A model generated the notes under the pieces. It ran no database searches and was not told where the DNA came from. It saw nothing but the letters and a program-made list of their open reading frames with translations. Both the position numbers and the translations under genes were made by a program. Positions 19,778 through 29,851 of a stretch of DNA of 64,000 nt are shown piece after piece (the stretch's first letter is position 1; every line of letters starts with the position of its first letter). The DNA is from Pseudomonas sp. FP198 (GTDB lineage: Bacteria > Pseudomonadota > Gammaproteobacteria > Pseudomonadales > Pseudomonadaceae). The stretch lies in NCBI RefSeq assembly GCF_030687895.1, contig NZ_CP117452.1, positions 3,489,501-3,553,500 on the forward strand. Reading direction: 5' to 3'.

Positions 19778-22315
19778 ATGAACGCAATACCCGCCGGCAG
19801 CGACACACAGCAATTGATCGCCCGTCAGGACTGGACCACCAGCCCGCTGGGCGCCATCGATACCTGGCCCCAGAGCCTGCGCACCGCCGTGGACATCATG
19901 CTCCACTCACCCATGCCGATGGCCGTGCTGTGGGGGCCGCAGCTGGCCCATCTGTACAACGACGCCTATGCCCGGCTGGTCGGCGACAAGCACCCCAGGG
20001 CCTTCGGCCAACCCACCCACACGGCCTGGCCTGAACTTCGGGGCAAAACCGAGGGGATTTATCACAGTGTGTTGCAAGGGCGCATGTACGCCTGTCGCGA
20101 CCAACGCTGGCGCATGCCCTTCAGTGGCCGCCTCTGTGACGTGTGGCTCGACCTGACCTACAGCCCGATACACGACGAAAGCGCCAGTGTCGCCGGGATC
20201 CTGGTCACGGCCATCGAGACCAGCGAACGACGCCGGCTGGCCCAGGAATTCGAGCGGCGTTCCGAGGCCAGCCTCAAGGCCCAGCAGGAAAGCGAGGAAC
20301 GCCTGCAACTGGCCTTGGCGGCCACCGATGCGCTGGGGACCTGGGACTGGGACATCAGCGAAGACCGCTTCATCGCCGATGCGCATTTCGCCCTGCTGCA
20401 TGGCGTCGATCCGAGCCTGTCGCGGCAATTGCCGATCAGCGCATACCTGGAAGGCGTGCACCCCGAAGACCGGGCGATGGTCGCGCGCAGCATCAAGCAT
20501 TGCATCACCCATGGCACTGAATATGCCGAGGAGTACCGGCTGCTGCAGCCCGACGGTGAACTGCGCTGGGTATTCGTGCGCGGGCGCTGCTACAAGGATC
20601 GCCACGGCCGGCCCAAGCGCTTCCTTGGCGCGGCGTTGGACCTGACCGCGCGCAAGCGCACCGAGCACGCCCTGCGCCAGAGCCAGACCGAGCTGCAACT
20701 GATCATCAACGCCATGCCGGTGCTGATCAGCTATGTCGATCGCGAAGAGCGCTTCCGCCTGAACAACAGCGCCTACCTGAACTGGTACGGGCTGACCCCG
20801 CAGGAGCTGTACGGCAAGACCATTCGCGAGGTCATCGGCGACGAAGCCTACGCGGCGCGGGCCGAACAGATCGCCGGCGCCCTGGCGGGCAAGCCGTGCA
20901 GTTTCACCGTGCAATCGGCCCATCGCGATGGCCGGCCACGGCATGCATTGATCAACTACCTGCCGCGCCATGGCAGTGACGGCGCGGTGAACGGCTTCTA
21001 CATCTTCGTGATCGACGAGACCGAGCGCAAGAAAACCGAAGAAGCGCTGCGTAATCTCAACGAAACGCTGGAAGAACGGGTGATCGCCCGCACCCAGCAA
21101 CTGGCCGAAGCCAACCATCGCCTGCAAAGCGAGATGTTCGAGCGCGAACGCGCCGAAGAAGCGCTGCGCCATGCGCAGAAAATGGAAGCGGTGGGCCAAC
21201 TCACCGGCGGCATTGCCCATGACTTCAACAACATGCTCACCGGCATTCTCGGCAGCCTGGACCTGATGCAGCGCTACATCGCCTCGGGCCGCGCCGCCGA
21301 GATAGGCCGGTTTACCGAAGCGGCCATCTCCTCGGCCAATCGTGCCGCGGCCCTGACCCATCGCCTGCTGGCTTTTTCCCGGCGCCAGTCGCTGGACCGC
21401 AAACCCTTGGACGCCAATGGCCTGGTGCGCTCACTCGAAGACCTGTTGAGCCGTACCACCGGCGATCACATCGTGCTGCGGCTTGAACTGGTTGATGAGC
21501 TGTGGCCGGTCAGTACCGATGCCAGCCAACTGGAAAACGCCCTGCTCAACCTGGTGATCAACGCCAGGGACGCGATGCCCGACGGCGGCGAGTTGACCAT
21601 CGAAACCGCCAACGTCTACCTCGACGGCAGCGACATCAGCACGCTGGAACCGGTCAAGGCCGGGGACTACGTGATGATCGCCGTGCGCGACAACGGCAGC
21701 GGCATGACCCCCGCCGTGCTCGCCAAGGCCTTCGATCCGTTCTTCACCACCAAACCCATCGGCCAGGGCACCGGCCTGGGCCTGTCGATGATCTACGGCT
21801 TTGCCCAGCAGTCCGGCGGGCACCTGAGCCTGGACAGCGTGCCAGGCCAGGGCACGCGGGTGCAGCTGTACTTGCCGCGGCTGCGCGTTGCCGCGACCGA
21901 ACAACCCACGGCGCCGGCGGCCACGGACGCGCCGCCGGCCATTGCCGGGGAAACCGTGTTGCTGGTCGAAGACGAACCGGCGGTGCGCATGCTCGTGCTC
22001 GACCTGCTGGCCACCTTGGGCTACACCGCCCTCGAAGCCGAGGACGGCCGGCAGGCTCTGCTGTTGCTGGAATCCGGGCAGCGCATTGACCTGCTGGTGA
22101 CCGATGTCGGCCTGCCAGGCATGAACGGCCGGCAGTTGGCTGAAATCGCCCGTCAGCACCGGCCTGATTTGAAAGTCCTGTTCATGACCGGTTATGCGCA
22201 GAAAGCCACCGAGCGCCAGGGGTTCCTCGAGCAAGGCATGGACATGGTTGCCAAGCCGTTCACCCTCGATCTGCTGGCCAACAAGATTCGGGCGATGATC
22301 AACCATGGCAGCTGA
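19778..22315 (+). CDS. Hybrid sensor histidine kinase with PAS domains and receiver
   Basis: The 845-residue cytoplasmic kinase has no transmembrane helix. Three PAS-like domains occupy about residues 20-430, including a FIST-like N-terminal [17 protein letters not shown] motif common in blue-light or redox PAS kinases. A HisKA domain has phospho-acceptor His481 in GGIAHDFNN. The HATPase shows [21 protein letters not shown] and [10 protein letters not shown]-terminal receiver has acceptor Asp776 in [11 protein letters not shown]. The N-terminal motif is the one seen before PAS domains in many orphan kinases; the signal is unknown. ATG 19778 (AGGGA 8 bases upstream) was preferred to GTG 19775. 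No response regulator gene is adjacent. Confidence 0.9.
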   Translation: MNAIPAGSDTQQLIARQDWTTSPLGAIDTWPQSLRTAVDIMLHSPMPMAVLWGPQLAHLYNDAYARLVGDKHPRAFGQPTHTAWPELRGKTEGIYHSVLQGRMYACRDQRWRMPFSGRLCDVWLDLTYSPIHDESASVAGILVTAIETSERRRLAQEFERRSEASLKAQQESEERLQLALAATDALGTWDWDISEDRFIADAHFALLHGVDPSLSRQLPISAYLEGVHPEDRAMVARSIKHCITHGTEYAEEYRLLQPDGELRWVFVRGRCYKDRHGRPKRFLGAALDLTARKRTEHALRQSQTELQLIINAMPVLISYVDREERFRLNNSAYLNWYGLTPQELYGKTIREVIGDEAYAARAEQIAGALAGKPCSFTVQSAHRDGRPRHALINYLPRHGSDGAVNGFYIFVIDETERKKTEEALRNLNETLEERVIARTQQLAEANHRLQSEMFERERAEEALRHAQKMEAVGQLTGGIAHDFNNMLTGILGSLDLMQRYIASGRAAEIGRFTEAAISSANRAAALTHRLLAFSRRQSLDRKPLDANGLVRSLEDLLSRTTGDHIVLRLELVDELWPVSTDASQLENALLNLVINARDAMPDGGELTIETANVYLDGSDISTLEPVKAGDYVMIAVRDNGSGMTPAVLAKAFDPFFTTKPIGQGTGLGLSMIYGFAQQSGGHLSLDSVPGQGTRVQLYLPRLRVAATEQPTAPAATDAPPAIAGETVLLVEDEPAVRMLVLDLLATLGYTALEAEDGRQALLLLESGQRIDLLVTDVGLPGMNGRQLAEIARQHRPDLKVLFMTGYAQKATERQGFLEQGMDMVAKPFTLDLLANKIRAMINHGS

Positions 22316-22363
22316 CTTGAGGCATAATCGCCGCCCTTTTGCACCGCTCAGGTCACCGCTGCA

Positions 22364-22639
22364 ATGAAAGCCCAAGCCCGCCATATCCTGGTGAAAACCG
22401 CCGAAGAAGCCGAACAGCTCAAGCAACGCATCGCCAAGGGCGAAGCGTTTGACGTGCTGGCAAAAAAGTACTCCACCTGCCCCTCCGGCAAGCGCGGCGG
22501 GGACTTGGGTGAAGTACGCCCTGGGCAGATGGTCGGCGCGATCGATGCGGTGATCTTCAAGAAACCACTGCGGGTGGTGCACGGACCGGTCAAGAGCAAG
22601 TTCGGCTATCACCTGGTGCAGGTGTTTTACCGCGACTGA
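22364..22639 (+). CDS. Parvulin-type peptidyl-prolyl cis-trans isomerase (second copy)
   Basis: This 91-residue single-domain parvulin has QARHILVKT, CPSGKRGGDLGEVRPGQMV and FGYHLVQVF. It is clearly homologous to the protein at 4477-4758 but diverged over much of its length, so it is an old paralogue and not a recent duplication. It is likely cytoplasmic, with no signal peptide. It follows the hybrid kinase by 48 bases on the same strand, with a weak ribosome-binding site. Confidence 0.92.
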   Translation: MKAQARHILVKTAEEAEQLKQRIAKGEAFDVLAKKYSTCPSGKRGGDLGEVRPGQMVGAIDAVIFKKPLRVVHGPVKSKFGYHLVQVFYRD

Positions 22640-22650
22640 ATGCCGGCCCC

Positions 22651-22740
22651 TGTGGGAGCGAGCTTGCTCGCGATAGCGGTATTTCAATCAACATCAGCGC
22701 TGGCTGATCTGACGTCATCGCGAGCAAGCTCGCTCCCACA
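22651..22740. repeat. REP pair, GTGGGAGCGAG family (T-type arms)
   Basis: Inverted copies of TGTGGGAGCGAGCTTGCTCG separated by about 40 bp, between the convergent parvulin and sugar kinase genes. Confidence 0.92.
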
Positions 22741-22758
22741 AGGGCTTTGCCAGCTTCA

Positions 22759-23673
22759 CTATCTGGGAATCAACGCCCCCGGCACCTGAATCACCCGGCT
22801 TGCGAGCAAATGCCCGGCCTCGGCCGCCTCCGCCGGGCTGCCGCCGAGCAAGCGGCTCGCCAGGTAGGCGGCGCTGAACGAGTCTCCCGCCGCCGTCGTG
22901 TCCACCACCCGCTCGACCCGCAGGGCAGGCACTTCATAAGACCGACCGTCGCAACGAATCAGGCAAGCCTCGGCGCCGCGCTTGAGCACCACTTCAGGCG
23001 TTCCCAATTGTGCATAGGCAGCGAACACCGCCTCGCTGTCGGCATGGCCGAACAGCGCCTGTTCGTCGTCCACGGTCAGCAACGCCAGCTCGACGTAGGG
23101 CAGCACGCTGCGATAAGCCGCACGGGCCGCCTCGACCGAGGCCCAGAGCCTTGGCCGGTAGTTGTTGTCGAACACCACCTGGGCCCCGCGCCGACGCGCC
23201 TCGACCAGCGTGTCGATGAGTTTGCGCCGGCCCTGCTCGCCAATCACCGCCAGGGTCACGCCGCTGAAATACAGCACATCGTAGTCGGCCAACGCTGCGA
23301 GAATCGGCGCGGCGGCTGGCGTGGTGAAGCAATCACGCACCGCCGCCTCGTTGCGCCAATACAGGAAACGCCGCTCGCCCGTCGCGTCGGTCTGGATGCA
23401 ATACAGGCCCGGCAGGCGCCCGGGCAAGCGCTGGACCATGCCCAAACCAATGTTTTCGGCGGCCCAGCCCTGGCACATGGCATCGCTGAAACTGTCGTCG
23501 CCCAGGGCGGTGACGTAATCCACCGCGCCCTTGTCGCCCAAGGCCCGGGCCAGGTAGACCGCGGCGTTCAGCGTATCGCCGCCGAAGCTTTGCTGCAGGC
23601 TGCCGTCGGCGCGGTGTTGCAGTTCGATCATGCATTCGCCGATAAGGGCGATGCGGGGGTTAGAAGCTGTCAT
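22759..23673 (-). CDS. PfkB-family sugar kinase, probable 2-dehydro-3-deoxygluconokinase
   Basis: The 304-residue ribokinase-family enzyme has IALIGECMIEL at the N-terminus, GGDTLNAAVYLARAL (substrate-binding signature 1) and DTTAAGDSFSAAYLA (signature 2 with the catalytic Asp). The pattern is close to KdgK, which phosphorylates 2-keto-3-deoxygluconate for the Entner-Doudoroff route. The substrate is not proven. It is the last gene of a minus-strand series and is separated from the deaminase gene by a REP pair. The ATG at 23673 gives the standard family length. Confidence 0.82.
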   Translation of the reverse strand: MTASNPRIALIGECMIELQHRADGSLQQSFGGDTLNAAVYLARALGDKGAVDYVTALGDDSFSDAMCQGWAAENIGLGMVQRLPGRLPGLYCIQTDATGERRFLYWRNEAAVRDCFTTPAAAPILAALADYDVLYFSGVTLAVIGEQGRRKLIDTLVEARRRGAQVVFDNNYRPRLWASVEAARAAYRSVLPYVELALLTVDDEQALFGHADSEAVFAAYAQLGTPEVVLKRGAEACLIRCDGRSYEVPALRVERVVDTTAAGDSFSAAYLASRLLGGSPAEAAEAGHLLASRVIQVPGALIPR

Positions 23674-23712
23674 GGACCAATCCTGGTGTTTCGAGGTGTC
23701 TGGGCAGCCGCC

Positions 23713-23788
23713 ATCGCGAGCAAGCTCGCTCCCACAGGGATCTGCTGACCACTCCAAATCCATTGTGGGAGCGAGCTTGCTCGCGATG
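23713..23788. repeat. REP pair, GTGGGAGCGAG family (T-type arms)
   Basis: Two inverted copies with a short (about 26 bp) spacer sit between the amino acid deaminase and the sugar kinase genes. Confidence 0.9.
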
Positions 23789-23809
23789 AACGATTACGCG
23801 GTTTCAAGG

Positions 23810-25027
23810 CTAGAAACAGGTTTCCATGCTCTCGACCACCCGCAACCCCTCATCCACCAGGCACCCCACCCGCCACTTGTCGAACGTCAGGCACGGATGG
23901 GACGTGCCGAACGCAATGATGTCGCCGACCCGCAGCTCAACGCCCGGCGCCACGCTCATGAACGCATGCTGGTCCATCACCGCGGTCACCTTGCAGCCGC
24001 TGACGTCGTCCCCCGTCGCCGAGTCCGAACCCGCCGTGTAGCGCTTGAGCGGCACCGGCAACCCGGCGTCGTAGGCCACGTCGCGCTTGCCCAGGGCAAT
24101 CACCGCAAAGCCCGGCTCCGGCAGCGATTGCACGTGAGCCCAGACTTCCAGCGCTGGACGCAAGCCTTCGTGCAGGTCACTGCGGCGCTCCAGCACACAG
24201 CATTGCGCCTCCTTGTAGATGCCATGGTCGTGGGCTACATAACTCCCAGGCCGCAACACGCTGAGGAAGCGCCCGTGGGCATTGCGCGCCTCGAAGGATT
24301 CGGCGATCAGGTCGTACCAGGCCGAGCCCGAGGCGGTGATGATGGGTTTGTCGTTGGCAAACGCGCCGTTGTCCTGCAACTGCATCGCCAGCCCAACGAG
24401 GGATGCGGCGAACGCCCGGATGCCACTGATGGCGTGATCGCCATGGATCACCCCTTCGTAACCTTCGATACCGGTCAAGGCCAACGCCGGTTGTGCAGCG
24501 ACGGCCTCGGCCAGCGCAAGTACCTCGGCTTCGCTCCGGCAACCACAACGACCGCCGACCACGCCGTACTCGATCATCACGTTCAACCGTGCGCCGCGCG
24601 AAGCGAAATAAGCCCCCAGCTCGGCGACGTTGTCCGGATGATCCACCAGGCAATGGAATTCGAACGCCGGGTCGGCCAACAGGTCGGCGATCAGCGCCAT
24701 GTTCGGCCGGCCCACCAATTGATTGGCCATCAGCACCCGGCGCACGCCATGGGCGTAGGCGGCGCGGGTCTGCACTGCGGTGGCCAGGGTCAGGCCCCAG
24801 GCACCGGCCTCGAGCTGGCGGCGAAACAGCGCCGGGGTCATGCTGGTCTTGCCGTGGGGCGCCAGCTCGGCGCCGCTGTCGCTGACGAACTTTTGCATCC
24901 AGCGAATGTTGTGTTCCAGCGCCTCGCGATGCAGTACCAGGGCCGGCAGGCTGACATCGCGCAGCAGATGGGCGCCCAGGGAAGCGGCGCCCTTTTCGAC
25001 ACCGGCGTTATCAATGGCAGAAGACAT
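23810..25027 (-). CDS. PLP-dependent amino acid deaminase (D-serine/D-threonine dehydratase-like)
   Basis: The 405-residue protein belongs to the alanine-racemase-fold III enzymes of the D-serine dehydratase/D-threonine aldolase type. PALVLHREALEHNIRWM precedes APHGKTSMTP, whose lysine would bind pyridoxal phosphate, and VMIEYGVVGGRCGCRS follows. Metal ligands expected near the C-terminus may be the His and Cys of FGTSHPCLTFDKW. It likely deaminates a (D-)hydroxy amino acid to a 2-keto acid through an enamine. That fits the nearby RidA and amino-acid importer. GAGGAG lies 7 bases before the ATG. It lies 30 bases after the IclR-type regulator gene on the same strand. Confidence 0.82.
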   Translation of the reverse strand: MSSAIDNAGVEKGAASLGAHLLRDVSLPALVLHREALEHNIRWMQKFVSDSGAELAPHGKTSMTPALFRRQLEAGAWGLTLATAVQTRAAYAHGVRRVLMANQLVGRPNMALIADLLADPAFEFHCLVDHPDNVAELGAYFASRGARLNVMIEYGVVGGRCGCRSEAEVLALAEAVAAQPALALTGIEGYEGVIHGDHAISGIRAFAASLVGLAMQLQDNGAFANDKPIITASGSAWYDLIAESFEARNAHGRFLSVLRPGSYVAHDHGIYKEAQCCVLERRSDLHEGLRPALEVWAHVQSLPEPGFAVIALGKRDVAYDAGLPVPLKRYTAGSDSATGDDVSGCKVTAVMDQHAFMSVAPGVELRVGDIIAFGTSHPCLTFDKWRVGCLVDEGLRVVESMETCF

Positions 25028-25056
25028 GTTCGAACTCCTCATACAGCCGCGGCTGT

Positions 25057-25821
25057 CTATTCGTTGATGCGACGGGCCAGGTTGTTGGCGCTCTCGATCA
25101 GCACCCGGCGGTAGTCGGCATAATTGTTCTTGGCGTCAGCCCTCGGGGCGACGATGCACAGCGTCGCGATGGCCACGCCGCTGGGGTCTTTGACCGGTGC
25201 GGCGAAGCAATGGGTGAAGGTGTCGGCGACGCTGTCGAAGGAGAAAAATCCATCGACACCGGCCTGGCGGATTTCCTCGAGAAACTGCTCCAGGGGCAAG
25301 CGCTCGCCGCCCGGCAGGATGAAGTCGTCGGGGTCGATCAGGTCGACGATCTGCTGGTCGCTCAGATGCGCCAGCAGCAGGCGCCCGGACGCGGTCCAGG
25401 GAATCGGCGCGTTCTCACCGATGTCCGAGGAAATGCGAAAGTGCCGTTCGCCTTCCTTCATCAGCGCGACGGTGTATTTGCGCCCGTTGAGCAGGCACAT
25501 CTGCGCAGTTTCCCGGGTCTGGCGAACGATCTCCTGCAAGGCCTGGTCGGCTTCGCGGCTGAGGTCGAAATGCCGCAGGTGCGCCTGCCCGAGAAAATAC
25601 AACTGCCGTCCCAGGTAGACGTGACCATCCTTGCCGACCGGCTCAAGGATGCGCCGCTCGAGCAGCGACGCCACCAGTTCGTAGACCGTGGACTTGGGGC
25701 TGCCGATGCCGCTGGCAATATCGTTCGGGCGCAACGGCTGGCCGATTTCCTTGAGGAAACCGAGGATATCGAACGCCCGATCCAATCCCCGGGCCCGGCG
25801 TTTGATGGTGTCTTCGGTCAT
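25057..25821 (-). CDS. IclR-family transcriptional regulator
   Basis: The 254-residue protein has an N-terminal winged HTH (LDRAFDILGFLKEIGQPLRPNDIASGIGSPKSTVYELV) and a C-terminal IclR effector domain (residues about 80-250). The effector domain includes ISSDIGENAPIPWTASGRLLLAHL and the FAAPVKDPSGVAIATLCIVAP segment. It is followed by the amino acid deaminase gene on the same strand and probably controls that gene and the importer. The effector is unknown. Confidence 0.88.
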   Translation of the reverse strand: MTEDTIKRRARGLDRAFDILGFLKEIGQPLRPNDIASGIGSPKSTVYELVASLLERRILEPVGKDGHVYLGRQLYFLGQAHLRHFDLSREADQALQEIVRQTRETAQMCLLNGRKYTVALMKEGERHFRISSDIGENAPIPWTASGRLLLAHLSDQQIVDLIDPDDFILPGGERLPLEQFLEEIRQAGVDGFFSFDSVADTFTHCFAAPVKDPSGVAIATLCIVAPRADAKNNYADYRRVLIESANNLARRINE

Positions 25822-25883
25822 TTCGTTGGTTCCTATTCAATTGCCGCGAGTGTACCCAGACTGCAAGCTGTCCACCGCTCCTT

Positions 25884-26015
25884 GTGGCGAGGGGATTTAT
25901 CCCCGCTGGGCTGCGAAGCAGCCCCAATGACCTTGATCGCAGCCCAACCTGATACCCCACAGTGGCTTGTTGGGGACTGCTCCGCAGTCCAGCGGGGATA
26001 AATCCCCTCGCCACA
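25884..26015. repeat. Inverted repeat, GTGGCGAGGGG family (GATTTATCC-type)
   Basis: The same arrangement as at 18400-18517: outer GTGGCGAGGGGATTTATCCC arms and inner GCTGCGAAGCAGCC, between ridA and the IclR regulator gene. Confidence 0.9.
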
Positions 26016-26019
26016 GGTG

Positions 26020-26406
26020 TCACTTTTTCTTATAGGCAATGCAATCGATCTCGACCTTGCAGTCAACCATCATGCTCGCCTGCACACAGGCCCGGGCCGG
26101 GGCGTGTTCAGGGCTGAAGTACTCGCCGAAGACCTTGTTGAAACTCCAGAAATCCCGCGGGTCGTCCAGCCAGACGCCGCAGCGCACAACATCTTTCAGG
26201 CCATAGCCGGCCTCTTCGAGAATGGCGATCAGGTTCTTCATGGTCTGGTGCGTCTGCTCGACGATGCCGCCAGCGACGATCTCGCCATTCACCGCGGGCA
26301 CCTGGCCGGACACGTGCAACCAGCCATCGGCCTCCACGGCGCGAGCGAAGGGCCGCGGCTGTCCGCCGCCCGCGGTGCTGCCGGTGCCATAGCGCGTAAT
26401 GCTCAT
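26020..26406 (-). CDS. RidA-family enamine/imine deaminase
   Basis: The 128-residue protein has RidA features: VSGQVPAVNGEIVAGGIVEQTHQTMKNL in the middle and CVQASMMVDCKVEIDCIA at the C-terminus. RidA proteins hydrolyse reactive enamines and imines, such as 2-aminoacrylate made by PLP dehydratases. Its place between an amino-acid importer and a PLP deaminase fits that job. The canonical arginine that binds the carboxylate appears changed (YFSPEHAPARACVQAS includes ARAC, compatible with the usual PAR-x-x-V). GGAG lies 6 bases before the ATG. Confidence 0.88.
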   Translation of the reverse strand: MSITRYGTGSTAGGGQPRPFARAVEADGWLHVSGQVPAVNGEIVAGGIVEQTHQTMKNLIAILEEAGYGLKDVVRCGVWLDDPRDFWSFNKVFGEYFSPEHAPARACVQASMMVDCKVEIDCIAYKKK

Positions 26407-26429
26407 GAGTTACTCCTTATTGGATGGAC

Positions 26430-27218
26430 TTAAAAACGGGTGTTCTTGAGAAATTCCGCCAGGCGCGGCGATTGAGGGCGCTCGAACAATTCCTTCGGCG
26501 GCCCCTGCTCTTCGATGCGGCCCTGGTTCATGAAAACGATCTTGTCGGAGACCTCGAAGGCAAAGCGCATTTCGTGGGTCACCAGCAGCATGGTCATGCC
26601 GTCTTCGGCCAGGCCCTTGATCACGTTCAGCACCTCGCCGACCAGCTCCGGATCCAGGGCCGAGGTCACTTCGTCGAACAGCATCAGGCTGGGGTTCATC
26701 GCGATCGCCCGGGCAATCGCCACGCGCTGCTGCTGGCCGCCGGACAACTGACCGGGAAAGTGATCGCGCCGTTCCAGCAGGCCGACCCGCTGCAGCCATT
26801 TCTCGGCCAGGGCCACCGCTTCGTCCTTCGGCAGTTTTTTCACCTTGAGCAGGCCCAGGGTGACGTTCTGTAAAGCGCTCAGATGCGGGAACAGGTTGAA
26901 TTGCTGGAAGGCCATCCCGGTCATGGCCCGGTGCCGGGCGATGACTTTTTCGGCGTGACGCACGCGCTTGCCGTCCACCTCGTCATAGCCGATGGACTCG
27001 CCGTCGAGCACGATCCGGCCGCCCTGGAACTCTTCCAGCATGTTGACGCAACGCAGCAGCGTGGTCTTGCCCGAGCCACTGGAGCCGATCAGCGTCACCA
27101 CGTTGCCGCGCTGCATGCTTAGGTCCACGCCCTTGAGCACTTCCAGCGGGCCGTATTGTTTGCGCAGGCCGCGGATGTCCAGCAGCGGTTGCGCGTTTGA
27201 AAGGGAAACGTCAGTCAT
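26430..27218 (-). CDS. Amino acid ABC transporter ATP-binding protein
   Basis: The 262-residue ATPase is of the HisP/GlnQ type, with Walker [14 protein letters not shown], signature [14 protein letters not shown], Walker [15 protein letters not shown] and H-loop [10 protein letters not shown]. Its start overlaps the upstream permease stop by four bases, showing tight coupling. It energises import by the two permeases and binding protein encoded upstream. Confidence 0.95.
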   Translation of the reverse strand: MTDVSLSNAQPLLDIRGLRKQYGPLEVLKGVDLSMQRGNVVTLIGSSGSGKTTLLRCVNMLEEFQGGRIVLDGESIGYDEVDGKRVRHAEKVIARHRAMTGMAFQQFNLFPHLSALQNVTLGLLKVKKLPKDEAVALAEKWLQRVGLLERRDHFPGQLSGGQQQRVAIARAIAMNPSLMLFDEVTSALDPELVGEVLNVIKGLAEDGMTMLLVTHEMRFAFEVSDKIVFMNQGRIEEQGPPKELFERPQSPRLAEFLKNTRF

Positions 27219-27877
27219 GGCAAGGCCACCCGCTTTTCAATGTGCCGCCCGAGCAATTCGATGGCGTAGTTGATGATGAAAAAGAGAAAACCGGCGAACA
27301 GGTAGAACTCCAGGGTCATGAAGGTCCGGGCGATGATCTGCTGGGTGCTGAGCAGCAGTTCGGCGACACCGATCACCGACAGCAGGGTCGAGGCCTTGAC
27401 GATCTCGGTGGAGGAATTCACCCAGGTCGGCAGGATCTGCCGCAGCGCCTGGGGCAGCAGCACATAACCGAGCGACTGAAAGAACGTCAGGCCGATGGCC
27501 TGGCTCGCCTCCATTTGCCCACGGGGCAGAGCCTGCAAGGCACCGCGCACGATCTCGGCGACGTGGGAGCCGCAGAACAGCGTCAGACCGAGGACGCCGG
27601 CCTCGAACGCACCGATCTGCCAACCCAGGGCCGGGGCCATGTAGAAGCAGGCCAGTACCAACACAAATACCGGCGTACCGCGAATCAGGTCGACGTAGAA
27701 ACGAAACGGCGCGCGCATCCAGACCCGGCCATAAGTCAGCGCCAACCCGGCGACGACGCCGATCAAGGTGCCTAACACAATCGCCAGGGCCGAACATTGC
27801 ACGCTGGTCAGGAAACCGGCCCACAAAGTCTCCCAGGCGACCCACAACTCCTGCAACCAACTAGGGGATTGGTACAT
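27215..27877 (-). CDS. Amino acid ABC transporter permease
   Basis: This 220-residue permease of the HisM/GlnP family has about five transmembrane segments and the cytoplasmic EAA-type loop [37 protein letters not shown] is typical of polar amino-acid transporters. It lies 9 bases downstream of a second permease gene, with which it should form a heterodimer. Confidence 0.94.
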   Translation of the reverse strand: MYQSPSWLQELWVAWETLWAGFLTSVQCSALAIVLGTLIGVVAGLALTYGRVWMRAPFRFYVDLIRGTPVFVLVLACFYMAPALGWQIGAFEAGVLGLTLFCGSHVAEIVRGALQALPRGQMEASQAIGLTFFQSLGYVLLPQALRQILPTWVNSSTEIVKASTLLSVIGVAELLLSTQQIIARTFMTLEFYLFAGFLFFIINYAIELLGRHIEKRVALP

Positions 27878-27886
27878 GGAACGCTC

Positions 27887-28549
27887 CTAACGGCGGATCG
27901 CCAGGCGCTGCTCGAAATAGCGCAGCAACATGGCAATGAGGTAACAGGCCGCGACATACAGCGCCGTGGTGACCAGCCAGGTTTCAATCACCCGGTAGCT
28001 TTCCACGTTGATCTTGCGGGCGTAGTAGGTCAGCTCCGGCACGGCAATCGCCGCCGCCAGCGAGGTGTCCTTGAACAGCGAAATGAAGTTGTTCGACAAC
28101 GCCGGCAGCACGTTGCGCAGCATCACCGGCACGGTGACGTAGGCCTTTACCTGCCATTCGCCCAGGCCGATCGCCAGGCCCGCTTCCCGCTGCCCTTTGT
28201 GGATACTCACCAGGCCACCACGGAACACTTCGGTGAGGTAGGCCCCGGCGTACAGCGAAAGCGTGATGACGAACGAGGGCAGCTTGTCCAGGCGAATACC
28301 CAGGCTCGGCAAGGCGAAGTAGATCAGCAGGATCAGCACCAGGATCGGTGTATTGCGGATCACCGTGACATACACCGAGGCCAACACCCGCAGTAGGCGA
28401 TGCTTGCTCAACAGCGCAAACGCCAGCAGCAGGCCGATCACACAACCGATGGCGATCGACACCAGCGCGAGGGAAAGCCCCAGGCCAAGTCCCGCCAGCA
28501 GCGTGTCGAAATCGCGCCAGACGGCGGCAAAGTTCAACTGATAATTCAT
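27887..28549 (-). CDS. Amino acid ABC transporter permease
   Basis: This 220-residue permease is paired with the one at 27215-27877. It contains VIRNTPILVLILLIYF and the coupling loop EAGLAIGLGEWQVKAYVTVP. The frame can be extended to 28579, but the ATG at 28549 (MNYQLNFAAVW) fits HisQ/M-type N-termini. The gene follows the binding-protein gene by about 55 bases. Confidence 0.93.
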   Translation of the reverse strand: MNYQLNFAAVWRDFDTLLAGLGLGLSLALVSIAIGCVIGLLLAFALLSKHRLLRVLASVYVTVIRNTPILVLILLIYFALPSLGIRLDKLPSFVITLSLYAGAYLTEVFRGGLVSIHKGQREAGLAIGLGEWQVKAYVTVPVMLRNVLPALSNNFISLFKDTSLAAAIAVPELTYYARKINVESYRVIETWLVTTALYVAACYLIAMLLRYFEQRLAIRR

Positions 28550-28603
28550 GGTCGGCAGTACCTTCGACGGGGCGCCCAACGCTGGCGCCCCGGGCTCACT
28601 GGG

Positions 28604-29452
28604 TCATTTGTATTCAACGGGGAAACCGATGGCCGGCGATGGCAGCTCGACGCCGAACCACTGCTTGAACGACGCAGCGTAGGTCGGGAATTCCACACCG
28701 GTCATGGCTTCATGCAGCGCAGTGTTGACGAAGTTCAACCAGTCCTGGTCGCCGCGCTTGACCGCGCAGGCGTAGGTTTGCGGACTCCAGGCGTAGGCCG
28801 GGCTGCGGTAGCGACCGGGGTTCTGCACCATCAGGTATTTGACCGAGGACTGGTCGGTGGCAGCGGCATCGGCACGGCCGGAGTTCACCGCCTGATACAT
28901 CAGGTCGACGCTGTCGTACTGGTCGACCTTGGCCTGGGGCAGCGCCTGGTGCACCAGTTCTTCGGCGTAGACGTTCTGCAGCACCGCCACGGTGACGTCG
29001 TCGCCGGCGGCCTTGAGGTCTTCGATTTCCTTGAACTTGCTGTTGGCCGGCAGCAGCAGGCCTACCCCTTCGCGGTAATACGGCAAGGTAAATGCCACCT
29101 GCTGGGCTCGGCTGGCGGTGACGGTGATGAACTGGCAGCTCATGTCGACCTTGTCGGTCAGCAGGTTGGGAATACGTGCATCGGAAGACTGCACCACGAA
29201 TTCGACTTTTTCCGGGTCATTGAACAAACCCTTGGCGACCATCCGGGCGATGTCGATATCGAACCCCTGCAACTTGCCATCCGCTCCCTGGAAGTGCCAC
29301 GGCGCATTGGTGCTGCCCGTGCCCACGATCAATTTCCCGCGTTGCAGCACGCTGTCCAGCTTGCTGTCGGCCGCCTGAGCGACGCCCATGGCAGCCGTCG
29401 TGGCCGCGAAGAGAAAAACACACGCTTTGAACAAGGAAGGTCGGCATTGCAT
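28604..29452 (-). CDS. Amino acid ABC transporter substrate-binding protein
   Basis: This 282-residue family 3 solute-binding protein has a signal peptide (FKACVFLFAATTAAMGVAQA, cleavage before ADSKL). LIVGTGSTNAPWHFQGADG, GFDIDIARMVAKGLF and the later CAVKRGDQDWLNFVNTAL segment are typical of polar amino acid binders. It heads the importer operon. ATG 29452 has GGAG 8 bases upstream. The ligand is not determinable; the downstream deaminase suggests a hydroxylated or D-amino acid. Confidence 0.92.
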   Translation of the reverse strand: MQCRPSLFKACVFLFAATTAAMGVAQAADSKLDSVLQRGKLIVGTGSTNAPWHFQGADGKLQGFDIDIARMVAKGLFNDPEKVEFVVQSSDARIPNLLTDKVDMSCQFITVTASRAQQVAFTLPYYREGVGLLLPANSKFKEIEDLKAAGDDVTVAVLQNVYAEELVHQALPQAKVDQYDSVDLMYQAVNSGRADAAATDQSSVKYLMVQNPGRYRSPAYAWSPQTYACAVKRGDQDWLNFVNTALHEAMTGVEFPTYAASFKQWFGVELPSPAIGFPVEYK

Positions 29453-29750
29453 GGCAAGCACTCCAGGATGAGTTTATTCCGCTATACCGGAACATGGTAT
29501 GTAACAACGGAATAGACAGCAGAAAGTGTGCCACAGGCTTGGTGCGCATGGGTGGGAAAAATAGAATGTGAGGAAAATCAGCGAGATGGAAAAACACAAC
29601 GCCAGAGGCATCCCGGCGGGTCGCTGCGTGATTGCTACCGTTGGCCACGGATGCGGGTAGCGAGGCCCCAAATCAGTGCTGCTTCGGGGGATCAATACAC
29701 CTGCCGCACCGAAACGGAGTGATTCTGGAATGGGTGGGCAGCCCCTCCCT
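29453..29750. other. Intergenic region upstream of the amino acid importer
   Basis: About 300 bp with AT-rich stretches near 29463-29600. It should hold the promoter of the importer operon and any IclR-regulator site. I could not identify a convincing motif or gene. Confidence 0.4.
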
Positions 29751-29837
29751 GTGGGAGCGAGCTTGCTCGCGATGGCGGTTTCAGCCGACAACGATGCCGA
29801 CTGACCTGACGCTATCGCGAGCAAGCTCGCTCCCACA
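29751..29837. repeat. REP pair, GTGGGAGCGAG family (T-type arms)
   Basis: Inverted GTGGGAGCGAGCTTGCTCGC copies about 40 bp apart, just downstream of the Cys-rich secreted protein gene. Confidence 0.92.
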
Positions 29838-29851
29838 TGGGGCTTGCGGTG

